The notes: generated by a model from the sequence alone, not told the origin. A stretch of 64,000 nucleotides of DNA from Sphingomonas hankookensis (GCF_001619955.1 NZ_LQQO01000034.1:372001-436000); one strand, 5' to 3'. Shown: positions 1-8,976, numbered from the stretch's first letter. Made by a program: numbers and translations.

Positions 1-567
1 ATCGACGAACTCGATTCGCTGGTGCCCGCGCGCGGCGGTGGTCTCGGCGAGCCGCAGGTGACCGAACGGGTGGTGAACACGATCCTGGCGGAGATGGACG
101 GACTGGAGGAGTTGCAATCGGTGGTGGTGATCGGCGCGACCAACCGGCCGAACATGGTCGATCCCGCGCTGTTGCGCCCCGGCCGGTTCGACGAGCTGAT
201 CTATGTCGGCGTGCCCGACCGGGCGGGACGCGCCCGTATCCTCGGCATCCAGACGCAGAAGATGCCGCTGGCGGCCGATGTCGACCTCGACGCCATCGCC
301 GCGCGGACCGAACGCTTTACCGGTGCCGATCTGGAGGACGTGGTGCGACGCGCCGGCCTCGTCGCGCTGCGTGCCTCGCTCGACACGCGCGAAGTGACGA
401 TGGCGCATTTCGAGGCAGCGCTGGCGGACTCGCGCGCGTCGGTGACGGTGGCGATGGAGGAGGAATATCGCGCCATGTCCGCCCGGCTGAAACAGGATGC
501 GGTGGCGATCCAGCCGATCGGCTTCATCGCGCCCGGCATGGTCGAGGGGCGCGGGCCCAAGGGATGA
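1..567 (+). CDS. CDC48/VAT-family AAA ATPase, C-terminal part (5' end outside window)
   Basis: Reading frame 1 is already open at the first base, so the gene starts upstream; 188 residues are visible. The first residues (IDELDSLVPARGGG) look like Walker B with its acidic DE pair and the segment that follows it in CDC48/VAT ATPases. Next come the second region of homology (GATNRPNMVDPALLRPGRFDE, with the arginine fingers) and an AAA lid helix (FTGADLEDVVRRAG). This is therefore the D2 module and tail of a hexameric unfoldase. The end, GMVEGRGPKG, is short and glycine-rich. The protein is cytosolic; its substrate cannot be told from the sequence. The next genes lie on the same strand after a gap of about 145 bases. 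Confidence 0.85.
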   Translation: MDELDSLVPARGGGLGEPQVTERVVNTILAEMDGLEELQSVVVIGATNRPNMVDPALLRPGRFDELIYVGVPDRAGRARILGIQTQKMPLAADVDLDAIAARTERFTGADLEDVVRRAGLVALRASLDTREVTMAHFEAALADSRASVTVAMEEEYRAMSARLKQDAVAIQPIGFIAPGMVEGRGPKG

Positions 568-713
568 GGGAAAGCGGGGACCGGCACGACCGGTCCCTGT
601 CGTCCTGCGTCGGACATTCGTCGCACGACGAAACCGATCCGCTTGCAAGTTCGTTGCGCTTTTGCGACGACGCCGTGACCATGGCCCTATGCGCCATCCG
701 TTCGAGGATTTGC

Positions 714-1322
714 ATGACGACGAGTTCAAACGCCGCGACCCGACGGAAGCCGCGCGGTGTCCCATCGCCAGCCGGCATCTTCCTGCGCGGATTTGTGAAG
801 CATCCGGTGATGGTCGGGTCGGTCATCCCGTCGTCGAACAAGCTGATCCGCAAGATGCTGGCCCCGATCGACTGGGCCAGTGCCAAGGTCGTGGTGGAAT
901 ATGGACCGGGCGTCGGCACCTTTTGCCGCCCGATCCTCGAACGGCTCGCCCCCGATGCACAGCTCATCGTGATCGATACCAACCCCGATTTTATCGATTA
1001 TCTGAACGCGACGATCCTCGATTCGCGCTTTTCCGCCGTGCACGGCTCGGCGGCGGATGTGGAGCGGATCGTGGCGGAGCATGGCCATCCCCATGCCGAT
1101 TACGTCCTGTCGGGCCTGCCCTTTTCCACGCTGCCGCCGGGTGTCGGCGACACGATCGCCGCGGCGACGCAGGCGGTATTGCGGCCGGGCGGCGCGTTCC
1201 TCGTCTATCAATTCAACCCGCGCGTGCGCGACTTTCTCGACCGGCAGTTCGCGCGCATCGATCACGACATGGAATGGTGGAACATGCCCCCCGCCCAATT
1301 GTGGTGGGCGTGGAAGGATTGA
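714..1322 (+). CDS. Phospholipid N-methyltransferase-like (PmtA-type) SAM methyltransferase
   Basis: 202 residues. After a basic N-terminus comes FLRGFVKHPVMVGSVIPSS, then the SAM-binding loop VVEYGPGVGTF (motif I) and an acidic strand end VIDTNPDF. This combination is typical of the small Rhodobacter-type PmtA / rRNA-dimethylase-like family that methylates phosphatidylethanolamine. The ATG at 714 is chosen because GAGGA lies five bases upstream; an in-frame ATG at 681 lacks this. Substrate is inferred from the family. It lies 38 bases before the type III PKS gene on the same strand and may be co-transcribed with it. Confidence 0.7.
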   Translation: MTTSSNAATRRKPRGVPSPAGIFLRGFVKHPVMVGSVIPSSNKLIRKMLAPIDWASAKVVVEYGPGVGTFCRPILERLAPDAQLIVIDTNPDFIDYLNATILDSRFSAVHGSAADVERIVAEHGHPHADYVLSGLPFSTLPPGVGDTIAAATQAVLRPGGAFLVYQFNPRVRDFLDRQFARIDHDMEWWNMPPAQLWWAWKD

Positions 1323-1360
1323 TCGGGTAGCAGATCGGCTCCCCGCGCGTTGAGCGCAGG

Positions 1361-2440
1361 ATGACCCCCGCCCCTGCGCCCGCCGCCTGGCTCAACGCCG
1401 TCGCGACGGCAACCCCCTCGCACGATATCCACGACGCCTTTATCGGCTGGGCGCGACGTCGCCTGCCCGATCGCGAGGCGAAACTGTTCGACCGCATGGT
1501 CGAGCGCGCCGGGATCGGCCATCGCTGGTCGGTGCTGCCGATCGGGGTCGATGGCGGGTCGCCGGTGGCGCCCGGCGGCTTCTATGCCGACGCCATGCCC
1601 GGCACCGCCGCGCGGATGACGATCTATGCCGATGCCGCGCCCACGCTGGCGATCGCCGCGATCGAGGGGCTGGGCGATCGCGTGGCACTGGACGGGATCA
1701 CCCATCTGGTCGTGGCGAGCTGCACCGGCTTCGTCGCGCCCGGCATCGATCAGATCATCGCCGCGCGCATCGGCCTGTCGCCGCGGGTCGAACGGCTGCT
1801 GGTCGGGTTCATGGGCTGCTATGCCGCCGTCGCCGCGCTGCGCAGCGCCCGCCACATCGTCCGGTCGCAACCGGAAGCGCGCGTGCTGGTCGTCACGGTC
1901 GAATTGTCGACGCTGCACCTGCAACCGGCGACCACGCTGGAGCCGCTGCTGGCGATGCTGCAATTCGGCGACGGCGCCGCCGCCGCGCTGGTGACGGCGG
2001 ACGAGGGCGGCTTTGCGATCGAGACCCCCTTTGCCGCGACCCTGCCCGATTCGGCGGCGCTGATCCGCTGGGACATCACCGATGCCGGCTTTGCGATGCA
2101 TTTGTCAGGCGAGGTGCCGGGCCGGATCGCGCAGGCGCTGACCGACCCCGACTTCGCCGCCGCCGCAACCGGGGGCCGGGCGCTGTCGCAGGTCGATGGC
2201 TGGGCGGTCCATGCCGGCGGGCGGTCGATCCTCGACGCGGTGGAGCGCAGCCTATCGCTGTCTCCGCAAGCCCTGGCGGCGTCGCGTGGCGTTCTGGCTG
2301 CCCATGGCAATATGTCGTCGGCGACGTTGATGTTCGTGCTGGCGGCGATGCTGGACGGAACGCCGGTGGCGAACGGCATCGCGCTGGCCTTCGGTCCCGG
2401 CCTTGCCGCCGAAGGCTTCGGCTTTCGGAGCGCGGCATGA
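1361..2440 (+). CDS. Type III polyketide synthase (chalcone/alkylresorcinol synthase family)
   Basis: 359 residues, the usual length. The catalytic triad of the family is in place: Cys121 in VVASCTGF, His284 in WAVHAGG and Asn317 in AHGNMSSATLMF. Such enzymes condense malonyl units onto an acyl-CoA starter and cyclise the product; bacterial relatives often make alkylresorcinols, alkylpyrones or phloroglucinols. The stop overlaps the start of the next gene (ATGA at 2437-2440), which argues for translational coupling with the methyltransferase. The starter unit and product cannot be read from the sequence. Confidence 0.88.
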   Translation: MTPAPAPAAWLNAVATATPSHDIHDAFIGWARRRLPDREAKLFDRMVERAGIGHRWSVLPIGVDGGSPVAPGGFYADAMPGTAARMTIYADAAPTLAIAAIEGLGDRVALDGITHLVVASCTGFVAPGIDQIIAARIGLSPRVERLLVGFMGCYAAVAALRSARHIVRSQPEARVLVVTVELSTLHLQPATTLEPLLAMLQFGDGAAAALVTADEGGFAIETPFAATLPDSAALIRWDITDAGFAMHLSGEVPGRIAQALTDPDFAAAATGGRALSQVDGWAVHAGGRSILDAVERSLSLSPQALAASRGVLAAHGNMSSATLMFVLAAMLDGTPVANGIALAFGPGLAAEGFGFRSAA

Positions 2441-3123
2441 GCTTTCCGCGCGCGCACGCCGAAGAGGCGATGGACGATCCTGCCCTCAGCGCCGACTCCT
2501 ATGCGGCGGTGCTGCGCGATCTGGCGCGGGTCAACACGGTCACCATGGCGGCGCGGCCGACGCTGGCGTTCCTCGACAGCGTCGTGCGGCCGGGCGAGCG
2601 GCTGAAGCTGCTCGATGTCGGTTATGGCGATGGCGACATGCTGCGTCGCATCGCCCGCTGGGCGGCGAAACGCGGCGTGGCGGCGGAACTGGTCGGTATC
2701 GACCTGAACCCCCGCAGCGAAGCGATCGCCCGTGCCGATACGCCCCCTGCCCTGCCGATCGCCTATCGCACCGGCGACTATGCCGATCTGGCGGGCGAAG
2801 GCTGGGACGTGATCGTGTCCAGCCTCGTCGCGCATCACATGACCCATGCGCAGCTGGTCGCGTTCCTGGCGTTCATGGAGGGCGAGGCGGCGCGCGGCTG
2901 GTTCGTCAACGACCTGCACCGCCATCGCTTCGCCCATCGCGGCTATCCAATGCTGGCGACGCTGATGCGTTGGCACCCGATCGTCCGCGCCGATGGCACG
3001 CTGTCGATCGCGCGATCCTATCGCCCCGCCGAATGGCTCCCGATCCTTGCCGAGGCAGGGGTCGAGGGTGCGGTGGTCCGGCGGCGCTTTCCGTTCCGGC
3101 TATGCGTCGAACGCCGGCGCTGA
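2437..3123 (+). CDS. Class I SAM-dependent methyltransferase of the PKS operon
   Basis: 228 residues with a class I SAM fold: motif I LLDVGYGDGDMLRRIARW near residues 62-79, acidic loop VGIDLNPRS, and IVSSLVAHHMTH as motif IV. It resembles UbiE/quinone-type methyltransferases. It overlaps the PKS by four bases and the following oxidoreductase by 22 bases, so the three are very likely made together. By analogy with srsABC of Streptomyces (type III PKS, methyltransferase, flavoprotein hydroxylase) it probably O- or C-methylates the polyketide; this is inference. Confidence 0.75.
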   Translation: MSFPRAHAEEAMDDPALSADSYAAVLRDLARVNTVTMAARPTLAFLDSVVRPGERLKLLDVGYGDGDMLRRIARWAAKRGVAAELVGIDLNPRSEAIARADTPPALPIAYRTGDYADLAGEGWDVIVSSLVAHHMTHAQLVAFLAFMEGEAARGWFVNDLHRHRFAHRGYPMLATLMRWHPIVRADGTLSIARSYRPAEWLPILAEAGVEGAVVRRRFPFRLCVERRR

Positions 3124-4217
3124 TCGCCGGCGGCGGCCCGGCCGGGTCGATCGCCGCGCTGCTGCTCGCGAAGGGCGGTACGACGCCGCTGGTGCTGGAA
3201 CGGTCGCGCGAGCCGCAGGATGCGCTGTGCGGCGGGTTCCTGTCGTGGCGGACGCTCGAATCGCTGGCGAGCGTCGGGATCGATCCGGCGATGCTGGGCG
3301 GGCATGCGGTGCGCCGCGTGGTGCTGTTCGCCGGTAGGGGCCGCGCCGAATCGCCCCTGCCCGCCCCCGCCATCGGCCTGTCGCGCCTGCGCCTCGACGC
3401 GCTGCTGCTGGCGGCGGCACGGGATGCCGGTGCGGGCGTCGAACGCGGCGTCACGATCCGCTCGGCCGAGGGCACGACACTGCATACCGGCGATGGCGCA
3501 GCGGTGACGGGCGAGACGCTGTTCCTCGCGACCGGCAAGCACGATCTGCGTGGGACGATGCGCGATGCGGTGGTCGGTGACGATCCGGTGATGGGGGTGC
3601 GGGTCCGGCTCGCGCAGCATCCGGCGCTGACCCGGCTGGTCGGCGACGCGATCGAGCTGCACGCCTTTGCCGGGGGCTATGCCGGGCTGGTGCTACAGGA
3701 GGATGGCAGCGCGAACCTGTGCATGGCGGTGCGCCGGTCGCGGCTGCGCGGCGCGGGCGACCTGCCCGGACTGTTGCGGGTTCTGGCGGACGAACTGCCG
3801 GCGCTGGGGGAGCGACTCGCGCATCTGGGCGGCACGCCCGCGATCGATGCCATTGCCAACGTCCCTTACGGCTGGCGGGCACGCGGCACCATGCCCGGCG
3901 TCTATCGACTGGGTGACCAGGCCGGGGTAATCCCGTCGCTAGCCGGGGAAGGCATGGGCATCGCCATCGCCAGCGCCATTCGCGCTGCGGCGCATTGGCA
4001 GCGTTGCGGACCGGACGGCGCGCACGGGTTCCAGCATGCGCTGCGCCGACGGCTGCACCGACCGATCGCGCTTGCCCGATTGCTGCGGACGCTGGCCGAA
4101 CAGCCACCCACTCATGCGTTGCTGCTCAACGGCGGGCGGATACCGGGGCTGGTCGGCGCGGCGGCGCGCTGGACCCGGATCGATTCCGTCAGCACCCGTT
4201 CAGCAAGTCGTCAGTAG
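3102..4217 (+). CDS. FAD-dependent oxidoreductase (UbiH/geranylgeranyl-reductase-like) of the PKS operon
   Basis: 371 residues. The dinucleotide fold is at the extreme N-terminus (PALIAGGGPAGSIAALLLAK), followed by CGGFLSWRTLE as in geranylgeranyl reductase/UbiH-type monooxygenases. Near the C-terminus YRLGDQAGVIPSLAGEGMG is the second FAD motif (GD with the ribityl-contact region). The ATG at 3102 puts the Rossmann motif immediately after the start and overlaps the upstream stop by 22 bases. The likely role is hydroxylation or oxidation of the aromatic polyketide to a quinone-like product, by analogy with SrsC. The neighbour after 76 bases is a PBP gene. Confidence 0.78.
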   Translation: MRRTPALIAGGGPAGSIAALLLAKGGTTPLVLERSREPQDALCGGFLSWRTLESLASVGIDPAMLGGHAVRRVVLFAGRGRAESPLPAPAIGLSRLRLDALLLAAARDAGAGVERGVTIRSAEGTTLHTGDGAAVTGETLFLATGKHDLRGTMRDAVVGDDPVMGVRVRLAQHPALTRLVGDAIELHAFAGGYAGLVLQEDGSANLCMAVRRSRLRGAGDLPGLLRVLADELPALGERLAHLGGTPAIDAIANVPYGWRARGTMPGVYRLGDQAGVIPSLAGEGMGIAIASAIRAAAHWQRCGPDGAHGFQHALRRRLHRPIALARLLRTLAEQPPTHALLLNGGRIPGLVGAAARWTRIDSVSTRSASRQ

Positions 4218-4293
4218 CGCGCGCCATTCCCAATGCGCCTGAGCGCCCGGGGCTTGTGCCGCCGGGGGCGGGCGCGGTATCCGGCGCATCCAG

Positions 4294-6441
4294 ATGGCAC
4301 GTTCTCCCCAAAGCCCGCAGAAGCGGTCCGCCGCCCCGTCCCGCTGGTGGCGCATCCTGCGCTGGGTGCTGGGGATCGGCTTCGGCCTCGCCATCTTTGG
4401 GGCGATCGCGCTGGTCGTGGCGGTCTATAACGCCAAATCGAACCTGCCGAGCTTCAATCAGCTCAAATCCTCGCCCAACGGCCAGATGATCCGGGTGCGT
4501 GCGGCGGACGGGTCGATCCTGGTGTCTTTGGGGCCGAGCTATGGCGAGTGGATCCCCTACTCGCAGATTCCGGTACCGATGCGCGAGGCGATGGTGTCGG
4601 TCGAGGATCGCCGCTTCCGCTCGCACTGGGGCGTCGATCCGGTGGCGCTGGCGCGCATCACCAAGTTCGCGATCGAGAATCGCGGCACCGGCCGCCGGTT
4701 GCAGGGCGCGTCGACCATCACGCAACAGGTCGCGCGCACCATCTTCCTGTCGAACAGCTATACGGTCGGGCGCAAGTTCCGCGAGATCATCCTCGCGCTG
4801 GCGCTGGAGCGCAAGTTCACCAAGAACCAGATTCTCGAACTCTATCTGAACAAGGTCTATTTCGGCGGCGGGGCGTACGGGATCGACGCGGCATCGCGGC
4901 GCTTCTTCAACCACCCGGCCACCAACCTGTCGCTGTCGGAGGCGGCGGTGATCGCCGGATTGGTCAAGGCGCCGTCGCGCTATTCGCCGACCGCCGATGC
5001 CGAAGCCGCCGTCGGGCGCGCGGGCGTCGTGCTGAAGCTGATGCAGGAAACCGGCGCGATCACCGCCAGCGAGGCGATGGACGCCAATCCCGAGGCGATC
5101 AAGCTGGCGCCCGAGCCGCAGCAGAACAGCGTGCGCTATTTCACCGACTGGGCGCTGCCGCAGCTCGAAACGCTGATCGACGAGACCGAGGCGCCGCTCG
5201 ACGTGTGGACCACGCTCGACCCGTCGATGCAGAAGAGCGCCGATACCGCGATCCGCGCCAATGCGCCCGCCGGGGTGCAGGGCGCGCTGGTCGCGCTCGA
5301 TCGCGACGGCGCGGTCAGGGCGATGGTCGGCGGCAAGGATTACGTGTCCTCGATCTACAACCGCGCGACGCAGGCGACGCGCCAGCCGGGGTCGGCGTGG
5401 AAGCTGTTCGTCTATCTGGCCGCGCTGGAAGCCGGCATGAACCCCGACAGCCAGGTCAACGACGCGCCGATCACCATCGACGGCTGGACCCCACGCAACG
5501 CCTCGCGCCGGTTCAGCGGACAGGTGTCGCTGCGCACCGCCTTCGCCTATTCGCTCAACACCGTGTCGGCGCGGCTGGGGCAGGAGGTCGGCTTCGCGAC
5601 CGTCGCCGACATGGCGCGCCGATTCGGCATCACCACGCCGATCAATACCCAGCCGGCGATGGTGCTGGGCACGTCGGACGTGCGGCTGATCGACCTGACC
5701 CGCGCCTATGCGTCGGTCGCGAGCGGGGGCACGGCGGTGGTGCCCTATGGCATCACCCGCGTCACCGCCAACGGGCAACTGATTTACCAACACCAGGTCG
5801 ACAGCTCCCGCGTCCTCGTCGCCCCCTATGTCGCGCAGCAGATGACCGACCTGCTCCAGACCGCGGTCAACACCGGCACCGGCCGCGCGGCGCAGATCGG
5901 GCGCCCGGTGGCGGGCAAGACCGGCACGACCACGTCGTACAAGGACGGCTGGTTCATGGGATTCTCGTCGGGCATCACCACCGGCGTATGGATGGGTCGC
6001 GACGATGCGAAGGCGGTCGCCGGGCTGCAGGGCGGCACCGCCCCTGCCCGCGCCTTTGCCGCGTTCATGCGGCAGGCGGTGGCCAGCCGCCCGGTCGAGG
6101 AGTTCAATACCAAGGTGACGCTGCCCGAATGGCAGGAGGAGCCGGACGCCGAGAGCTATTATGGTGCGCCGGACGACCGGGTCTATGTCGATCCCGACGG
6201 CAATCCGGTCGAGCAGCCGGGCGCAACCCAGCCCGATCCGCCGGTCGAAGATGGCAACGCACCGTTGCCGCCGCAGCAGCGCGTACCCGACGAACAACTT
6301 GACCAGGAATGGATCGACCGGGCGCTGGGCAGGAACCCGCGCGGCGACCAGCCGCCACCGCCGCGCCGTCCGGCACCGGACCGTCGCCAGCCTCCGCCGG
6401 CCGACCGTTACCCGGACGAGGACGCCCGTCCGTACCAGTGA
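4294..6441 (+). CDS. Class A penicillin-binding protein 1A (bifunctional transglycosylase/transpeptidase)
   Basis: 715 residues. A basic cytoplasmic tail is followed by one membrane segment at about 22-45. The GT51 domain has E104 in VEDRRFRSHWGVD and the QGASTITQQVAR motif. The transpeptidase domain has the SxxK pair S367-K370 (SAWK), S420 in SLN, and K542 in KTGT. It polymerises and cross-links peptidoglycan at the cytoplasmic membrane. The C-terminus from about residue 625 is proline-, glutamine- and acid-rich and probably disordered. Its 3' end overlaps the convergent protease gene by 34 bases. Confidence 0.93.
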   Translation: MARSPQSPQKRSAAPSRWWRILRWVLGIGFGLAIFGAIALVVAVYNAKSNLPSFNQLKSSPNGQMIRVRAADGSILVSLGPSYGEWIPYSQIPVPMREAMVSVEDRRFRSHWGVDPVALARITKFAIENRGTGRRLQGASTITQQVARTIFLSNSYTVGRKFREIILALALERKFTKNQILELYLNKVYFGGGAYGIDAASRRFFNHPATNLSLSEAAVIAGLVKAPSRYSPTADAEAAVGRAGVVLKLMQETGAITASEAMDANPEAIKLAPEPQQNSVRYFTDWALPQLETLIDETEAPLDVWTTLDPSMQKSADTAIRANAPAGVQGALVALDRDGAVRAMVGGKDYVSSIYNRATQATRQPGSAWKLFVYLAALEAGMNPDSQVNDAPITIDGWTPRNASRRFSGQVSLRTAFAYSLNTVSARLGQEVGFATVADMARRFGITTPINTQPAMVLGTSDVRLIDLTRAYASVASGGTAVVPYGITRVTANGQLIYQHQVDSSRVLVAPYVAQQMTDLLQTAVNTGTGRAAQIGRPVAGKTGTTTSYKDGWFMGFSSGITTGVWMGRDDAKAVAGLQGGTAPARAFAAFMRQAVASRPVEEFNTKVTLPEWQEEPDAESYYGAPDDRVYVDPDGNPVEQPGATQPDPPVEDGNAPLPPQQRVPDEQLDQEWIDRALGRNPRGDQPPPPRRPAPDRRQPPPADRYPDEDARPYQ

Positions 6442-7196
6442 AGCCCCGCACCGTGCGTGCGCAGCCAGCGGCGGGCATCGTTCGGGTTACCCTCGAACAG
6501 CGCGTCGACCAGCGCGTGAAAATCGGGGCCGTGGTGCATGTGGACACGGTGGGCGACCTCATGCGCGACGGTAGCCCGACGGACGAAGCCGGGGGCGAGC
6601 AACAGCCGCCAGCTGTAGCGGATCGTGCCGTCGCCGCTGCAACTGCCCCAACGCGCCTTGGGATCGCCGATCGCGACTTTGGCGACGGTGACGCCGGCTT
6701 TTGCGGCGTAATGGGCGGTGTCTTCGGTGAGGAGGCGCAGCGCTTCGCGTTTCAGCCAGCGTTCGATGCGGGTCGGGAATTGGTCGGACGGGCCGCCGCA
6801 GGTGAGTTCCCCATCGGCTTCCGTATCCCCGCGCAGGCGGGGATCCAGGGCGTCGATCGCTGACGGTCGCACTGCTTGGCTCTGGACCCCCGCCTTCGCG
6901 GGGGTACGGTCGGCGGCGGGAGTAAGCGCAACCGTCCGCGACGCCCCTTCCCGCCACAACAGCCGCACCGCGCGATCCGCCACCGGCACCACCGCGCCAT
7001 CGACGAACGGGCGCCCCTGCGGCAGTTTCGCGCGCTGCGCCGCGATCCAGTCGGCCTTCTCCCCCGCCCAGGCGACCGCCTTGGCCAGCGCCATCCGCTT
7101 CGGCACGGTCAGGCGCACCCGCCCGGTGGCCGGATCGGCCGACAGCCGCGCGACCCGCGCGCGGGGGTGGCGGACGACCTCGACCCCGTCGATCAC
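6408..7196 (-). CDS. YgjP/DUF45-type zinc metalloprotease carrying an in-frame REP insertion
   Basis: 262 residues. The metzincin-like HEVAH motif is at 212-216, followed by a histidine-rich stretch (VHMHHGPDFH) that supplies the third ligand. GDPKARWGSCSGDG at about 177-190 is the family signature. Residues about 98-125 (TPAKAGV to DPRLRGD) are not part of the family fold: they are the translation of the REP palindrome pair at 6822-6908, so a repeat has entered the gene without breaking the frame. The start overlaps the YcgN gene stop by four bases. Substrates of this family are poorly known. Confidence 0.82.
   Translation of the reverse strand: MIDGVEVVRHPRARVARLSADPATGRVRLTVPKRMALAKAVAWAGEKADWIAAQRAKLPQGRPFVDGAVVPVADRAVRLLWREGASRTVALTPAADRTPAKAGVQSQAVRPSAIDALDPRLRGDTEADGELTCGGPSDQFPTRIERWLKREALRLLTEDTAHYAAKAGVTVAKVAIGDPKARWGSCSGDGTIRYSWRLLLAPGFVRRATVAHEVAHRVHMHHGPDFHALVDALFEGNPNDARRWLRTHGAGLHWYGRASSSG
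6822..6908. repeat. REP palindrome pair inside the YgjP-type protease gene
   Basis: Two GC-rich hairpins in opposite orientation: ATCCCCGCGCAGGCGGGGAT on the left and ACCCCCGCCTTCGCGGGGGT on the right, with about 40 bases between. The same arms recur at 9984, 36337, 52386 and 59267. It is read through in frame by the protease gene on the minus strand. Confidence 0.8.
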
Positions 7197-7639
7197 AGCG
7201 TCCGGTCGGTCAGGTGATGTTCGAGGTCGCCGACGTCATTCTCCGACACGGTCCAGCCGCGCGTCGACTGGCCGGCGGCATGGACGCTCTCCCGGTCCCC
7301 GCTGTTGAGATAATGCCAGTCGGGCAAGGGCTTCCCTTCATTGCGCAACCGATAGGCGCAGGTGGAGGGCAGCCATTCGATGTCGCCGACATTGCGGGCG
7401 TTCAGTCTCACGCATTCGGGAACATATGCATGGCGGTGGCGATAGTCGCTGCACTGGCCCATGCGGCGGTCGAGCAGCTTGCACGCGACGTTGGTCGCAT
7501 GGATCTCGCCCGTATCCTCGTCCTCCAGCTTGTGTAGGCAGCATTTGCCGCAGCCGTCGCACAGCGCCTCCCACTGCGCCCGGTCGAGTGCCGCCAGCGG
7601 CAGGTCTTCCCAGAAGCGTCCGCTGCTCACCGGACCCAT
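7193..7639 (-). CDS. YcgN-family cysteine cluster protein
   Basis: 148 residues. The N-terminal half has the cysteine cluster CDGCGKCCLHK and later CKLLDRRMGQCSDYRHR and YVPEC, the pattern of the YkgJ/YcgN zinc- or iron-sulfur-binding family. The C-terminus (LPDWHYLNSGD) is also typical. Function is not established for the family. It is overlapped by 13 bases with the SCO gene upstream and by four bases with the protease gene downstream, so the three are probably one transcript. Confidence 0.85.
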   Translation of the reverse strand: MGPVSSGRFWEDLPLAALDRAQWEALCDGCGKCCLHKLEDEDTGEIHATNVACKLLDRRMGQCSDYRHRHAYVPECVRLNARNVGDIEWLPSTCAYRLRNEGKPLPDWHYLNSGDRESVHAAGQSTRGWTVSENDVGDLEHHLTDRTL

Positions 7640-8220
7640 TTCTTCAGTTCGGCGGCGACCGCATCGCCGCCTTCGTCCTGCGGCAGCAGCGCGACCGGCT
7701 GGCCTTTGGGGTCCATCAGGATCGCGGTGCGGCTATGGTCCATCAGATATTCGGTGGCGCCGGGCGACTGCTGCTTGGCATAGGTCACGCCATAGGCGCG
7801 CGCGGCATCGGCGATCGCCTGCGCACTGCCGGTCAGCCCGACCATGCGCGGGTGGAAGGCGGAGACGAACTTGCCGACCACCGCAGGCCTGTCGCGTTCG
7901 GGATCGACCGTCACGAAGATCGGCACGACCTTCGCGCCCAATTCCGGCTCCTCGCTCTCGAACGCCTTCACGCCCGCCGCGATATTCTGCACATCGACCG
8001 GGCAGACATCGGGGCAATAGGTGTAACCGAAATACATGATCCGCCACTTGCCGGCGAAATCGGTATCGCGCACGACCTTGCCCGTGGAATCGGTCAGCAC
8101 GAACGGCCCGCCGATCCGCGCGCCGGCCAGCGGCGGGGTGGCGGCCGGTTCGGGCGCGCCTCCACAGGCGGCAAGGGCCAGCGCGAGCGCCGGAATCACG
8201 GTACGCAGGATGCTGTTCAT
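7627..8220 (-). CDS. SCO1/SenC family copper chaperone lipoprotein
   Basis: 197 residues from the ATG at 8220. A short signal peptide ends in the lipobox LALAAC (Cys19). The thioredoxin fold carries CPDVC (Cys69, Cys73) after FGYTY and the distal His in LMDHSRTAILMDP: together these are the copper ligands of Sco proteins. It delivers copper to the CuA site of cytochrome c oxidase in the periplasm. An in-frame ATG at 8235 would add five residues; 8220 is chosen because it gives the compact lipoprotein signal. Confidence 0.9.
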   Translation of the reverse strand: MNSILRTVIPALALALAACGGAPEPAATPPLAGARIGGPFVLTDSTGKVVRDTDFAGKWRIMYFGYTYCPDVCPVDVQNIAAGVKAFESEEPELGAKVVPIFVTVDPERDRPAVVGKFVSAFHPRMVGLTGSAQAIADAARAYGVTYAKQQSPGATEYLMDHSRTAILMDPKGQPVALLPQDEGGDAVAAELKKWVR

Positions 8221-8290
8221 GGTGTTGCCAGCCATGATCTGATAGGCGACGGCTTGCAAGTCGCGTAACGTCCCAGTGGAGCCTGTTCCC

Positions 8291-8887
8291 ATGTCCGCCA
8301 TCCGCCTCGCCCTCGCCGCCGCGCTGATGCTGCCCGCCGCCGCGCACGCGCAGCAGATGTCGCCGGGCTATGTCTTCCTGAAGGCGATCCGCGACGAGGA
8401 CGGGAACAAGGTGAACGACATTCTGGGGCAGCCCGGACAGACGATCATCAACACCAAGGACCGCACCACCGGCGAAGGCGCGCTGCACATCGTCGCGAAG
8501 AGCGGCAACCTGACCTATCTGCGCTTCCTGCTGGCGAAGGGCGCGAACCCGAACCTGCAGGACAATCGCGGCAACACGCCCGCGCTGCTGGCGGTGGAAT
8601 CGGGGTCGGTCGAGGCGATCAACGCGCTGGCGGCGCGGAAGGCGAACCTGAATCTCGGCAACAGCAGCGGCGAAACCCCGCTGATCCGCGCGGTACAGCT
8701 GCGCAACCTCGACATGGTGCGCACGCTGATCGCCGCCGGTGCCAACCCCGACCAGGCCGACGTCATCGCCGGCATGTCGGCGCGCGACTATGCCAAGCGC
8801 GACACGCGGACCCCGGCGCTGCTGAAGGTGATCGAGGAAGCACCGGCAGCCAAGCCCAAGGCGGCGGTCGCCGGTCCTCGCATGTGA
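8291..8887 (+). CDS. Secreted ankyrin-repeat protein
   Basis: 198 residues from the ATG at 8291 (a GTG at 8276 would add five residues). The N-terminus is a classical signal peptide ending AAAHAQQ, so the protein is periplasmic. Three or four ankyrin repeats follow: GEGALHIVAKSGNLTYLRFLL, GNTPALLAVESGSVEAINAL and GETPLIRAVQLRNLDMVRTL. The tail is alanine/lysine-rich. Ankyrin repeats mediate protein contacts; no specific partner is suggested. It is divergent from the SCO gene. Confidence 0.85.
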   Translation: MSAIRLALAAALMLPAAAHAQQMSPGYVFLKAIRDEDGNKVNDILGQPGQTIINTKDRTTGEGALHIVAKSGNLTYLRFLLAKGANPNLQDNRGNTPALLAVESGSVEAINALAARKANLNLGNSSGETPLIRAVQLRNLDMVRTLIAAGANPDQADVIAGMSARDYAKRDTRTPALLKVIEEAPAAKPKAAVAGPRM

Positions 8888-8976
8888 GTTCGCCGGCTCG
8901 TCGACAGAGTTATCCACAGGGTCGCGTCGCCCGACACCGCCGCTGAGGCCAAGTGGATCGACATTCACGCGCCTAT

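Noticed and set aside
4240..4275. GC hairpin between the FAD oxidoreductase and PBP genes as a terminator
   Set aside because: A GCGCCCG/CGGGCGC stem is present but there is no T-run, and it lies next to a coding start.
4189..6297. 702-codon frame opposite the PBP1A gene
   Set aside because: Same kind of antisense shadow; PBP1A motifs are complete on the plus strand.
8911..8919. Perfect DnaA box TTATCCACA near the ankyrin gene, and another inside mnmE near 29545
   Set aside because: Single boxes far from the cluster at 33.9-34.1 kb and without an AT-rich tract; a nine-base motif is expected a few times by chance.
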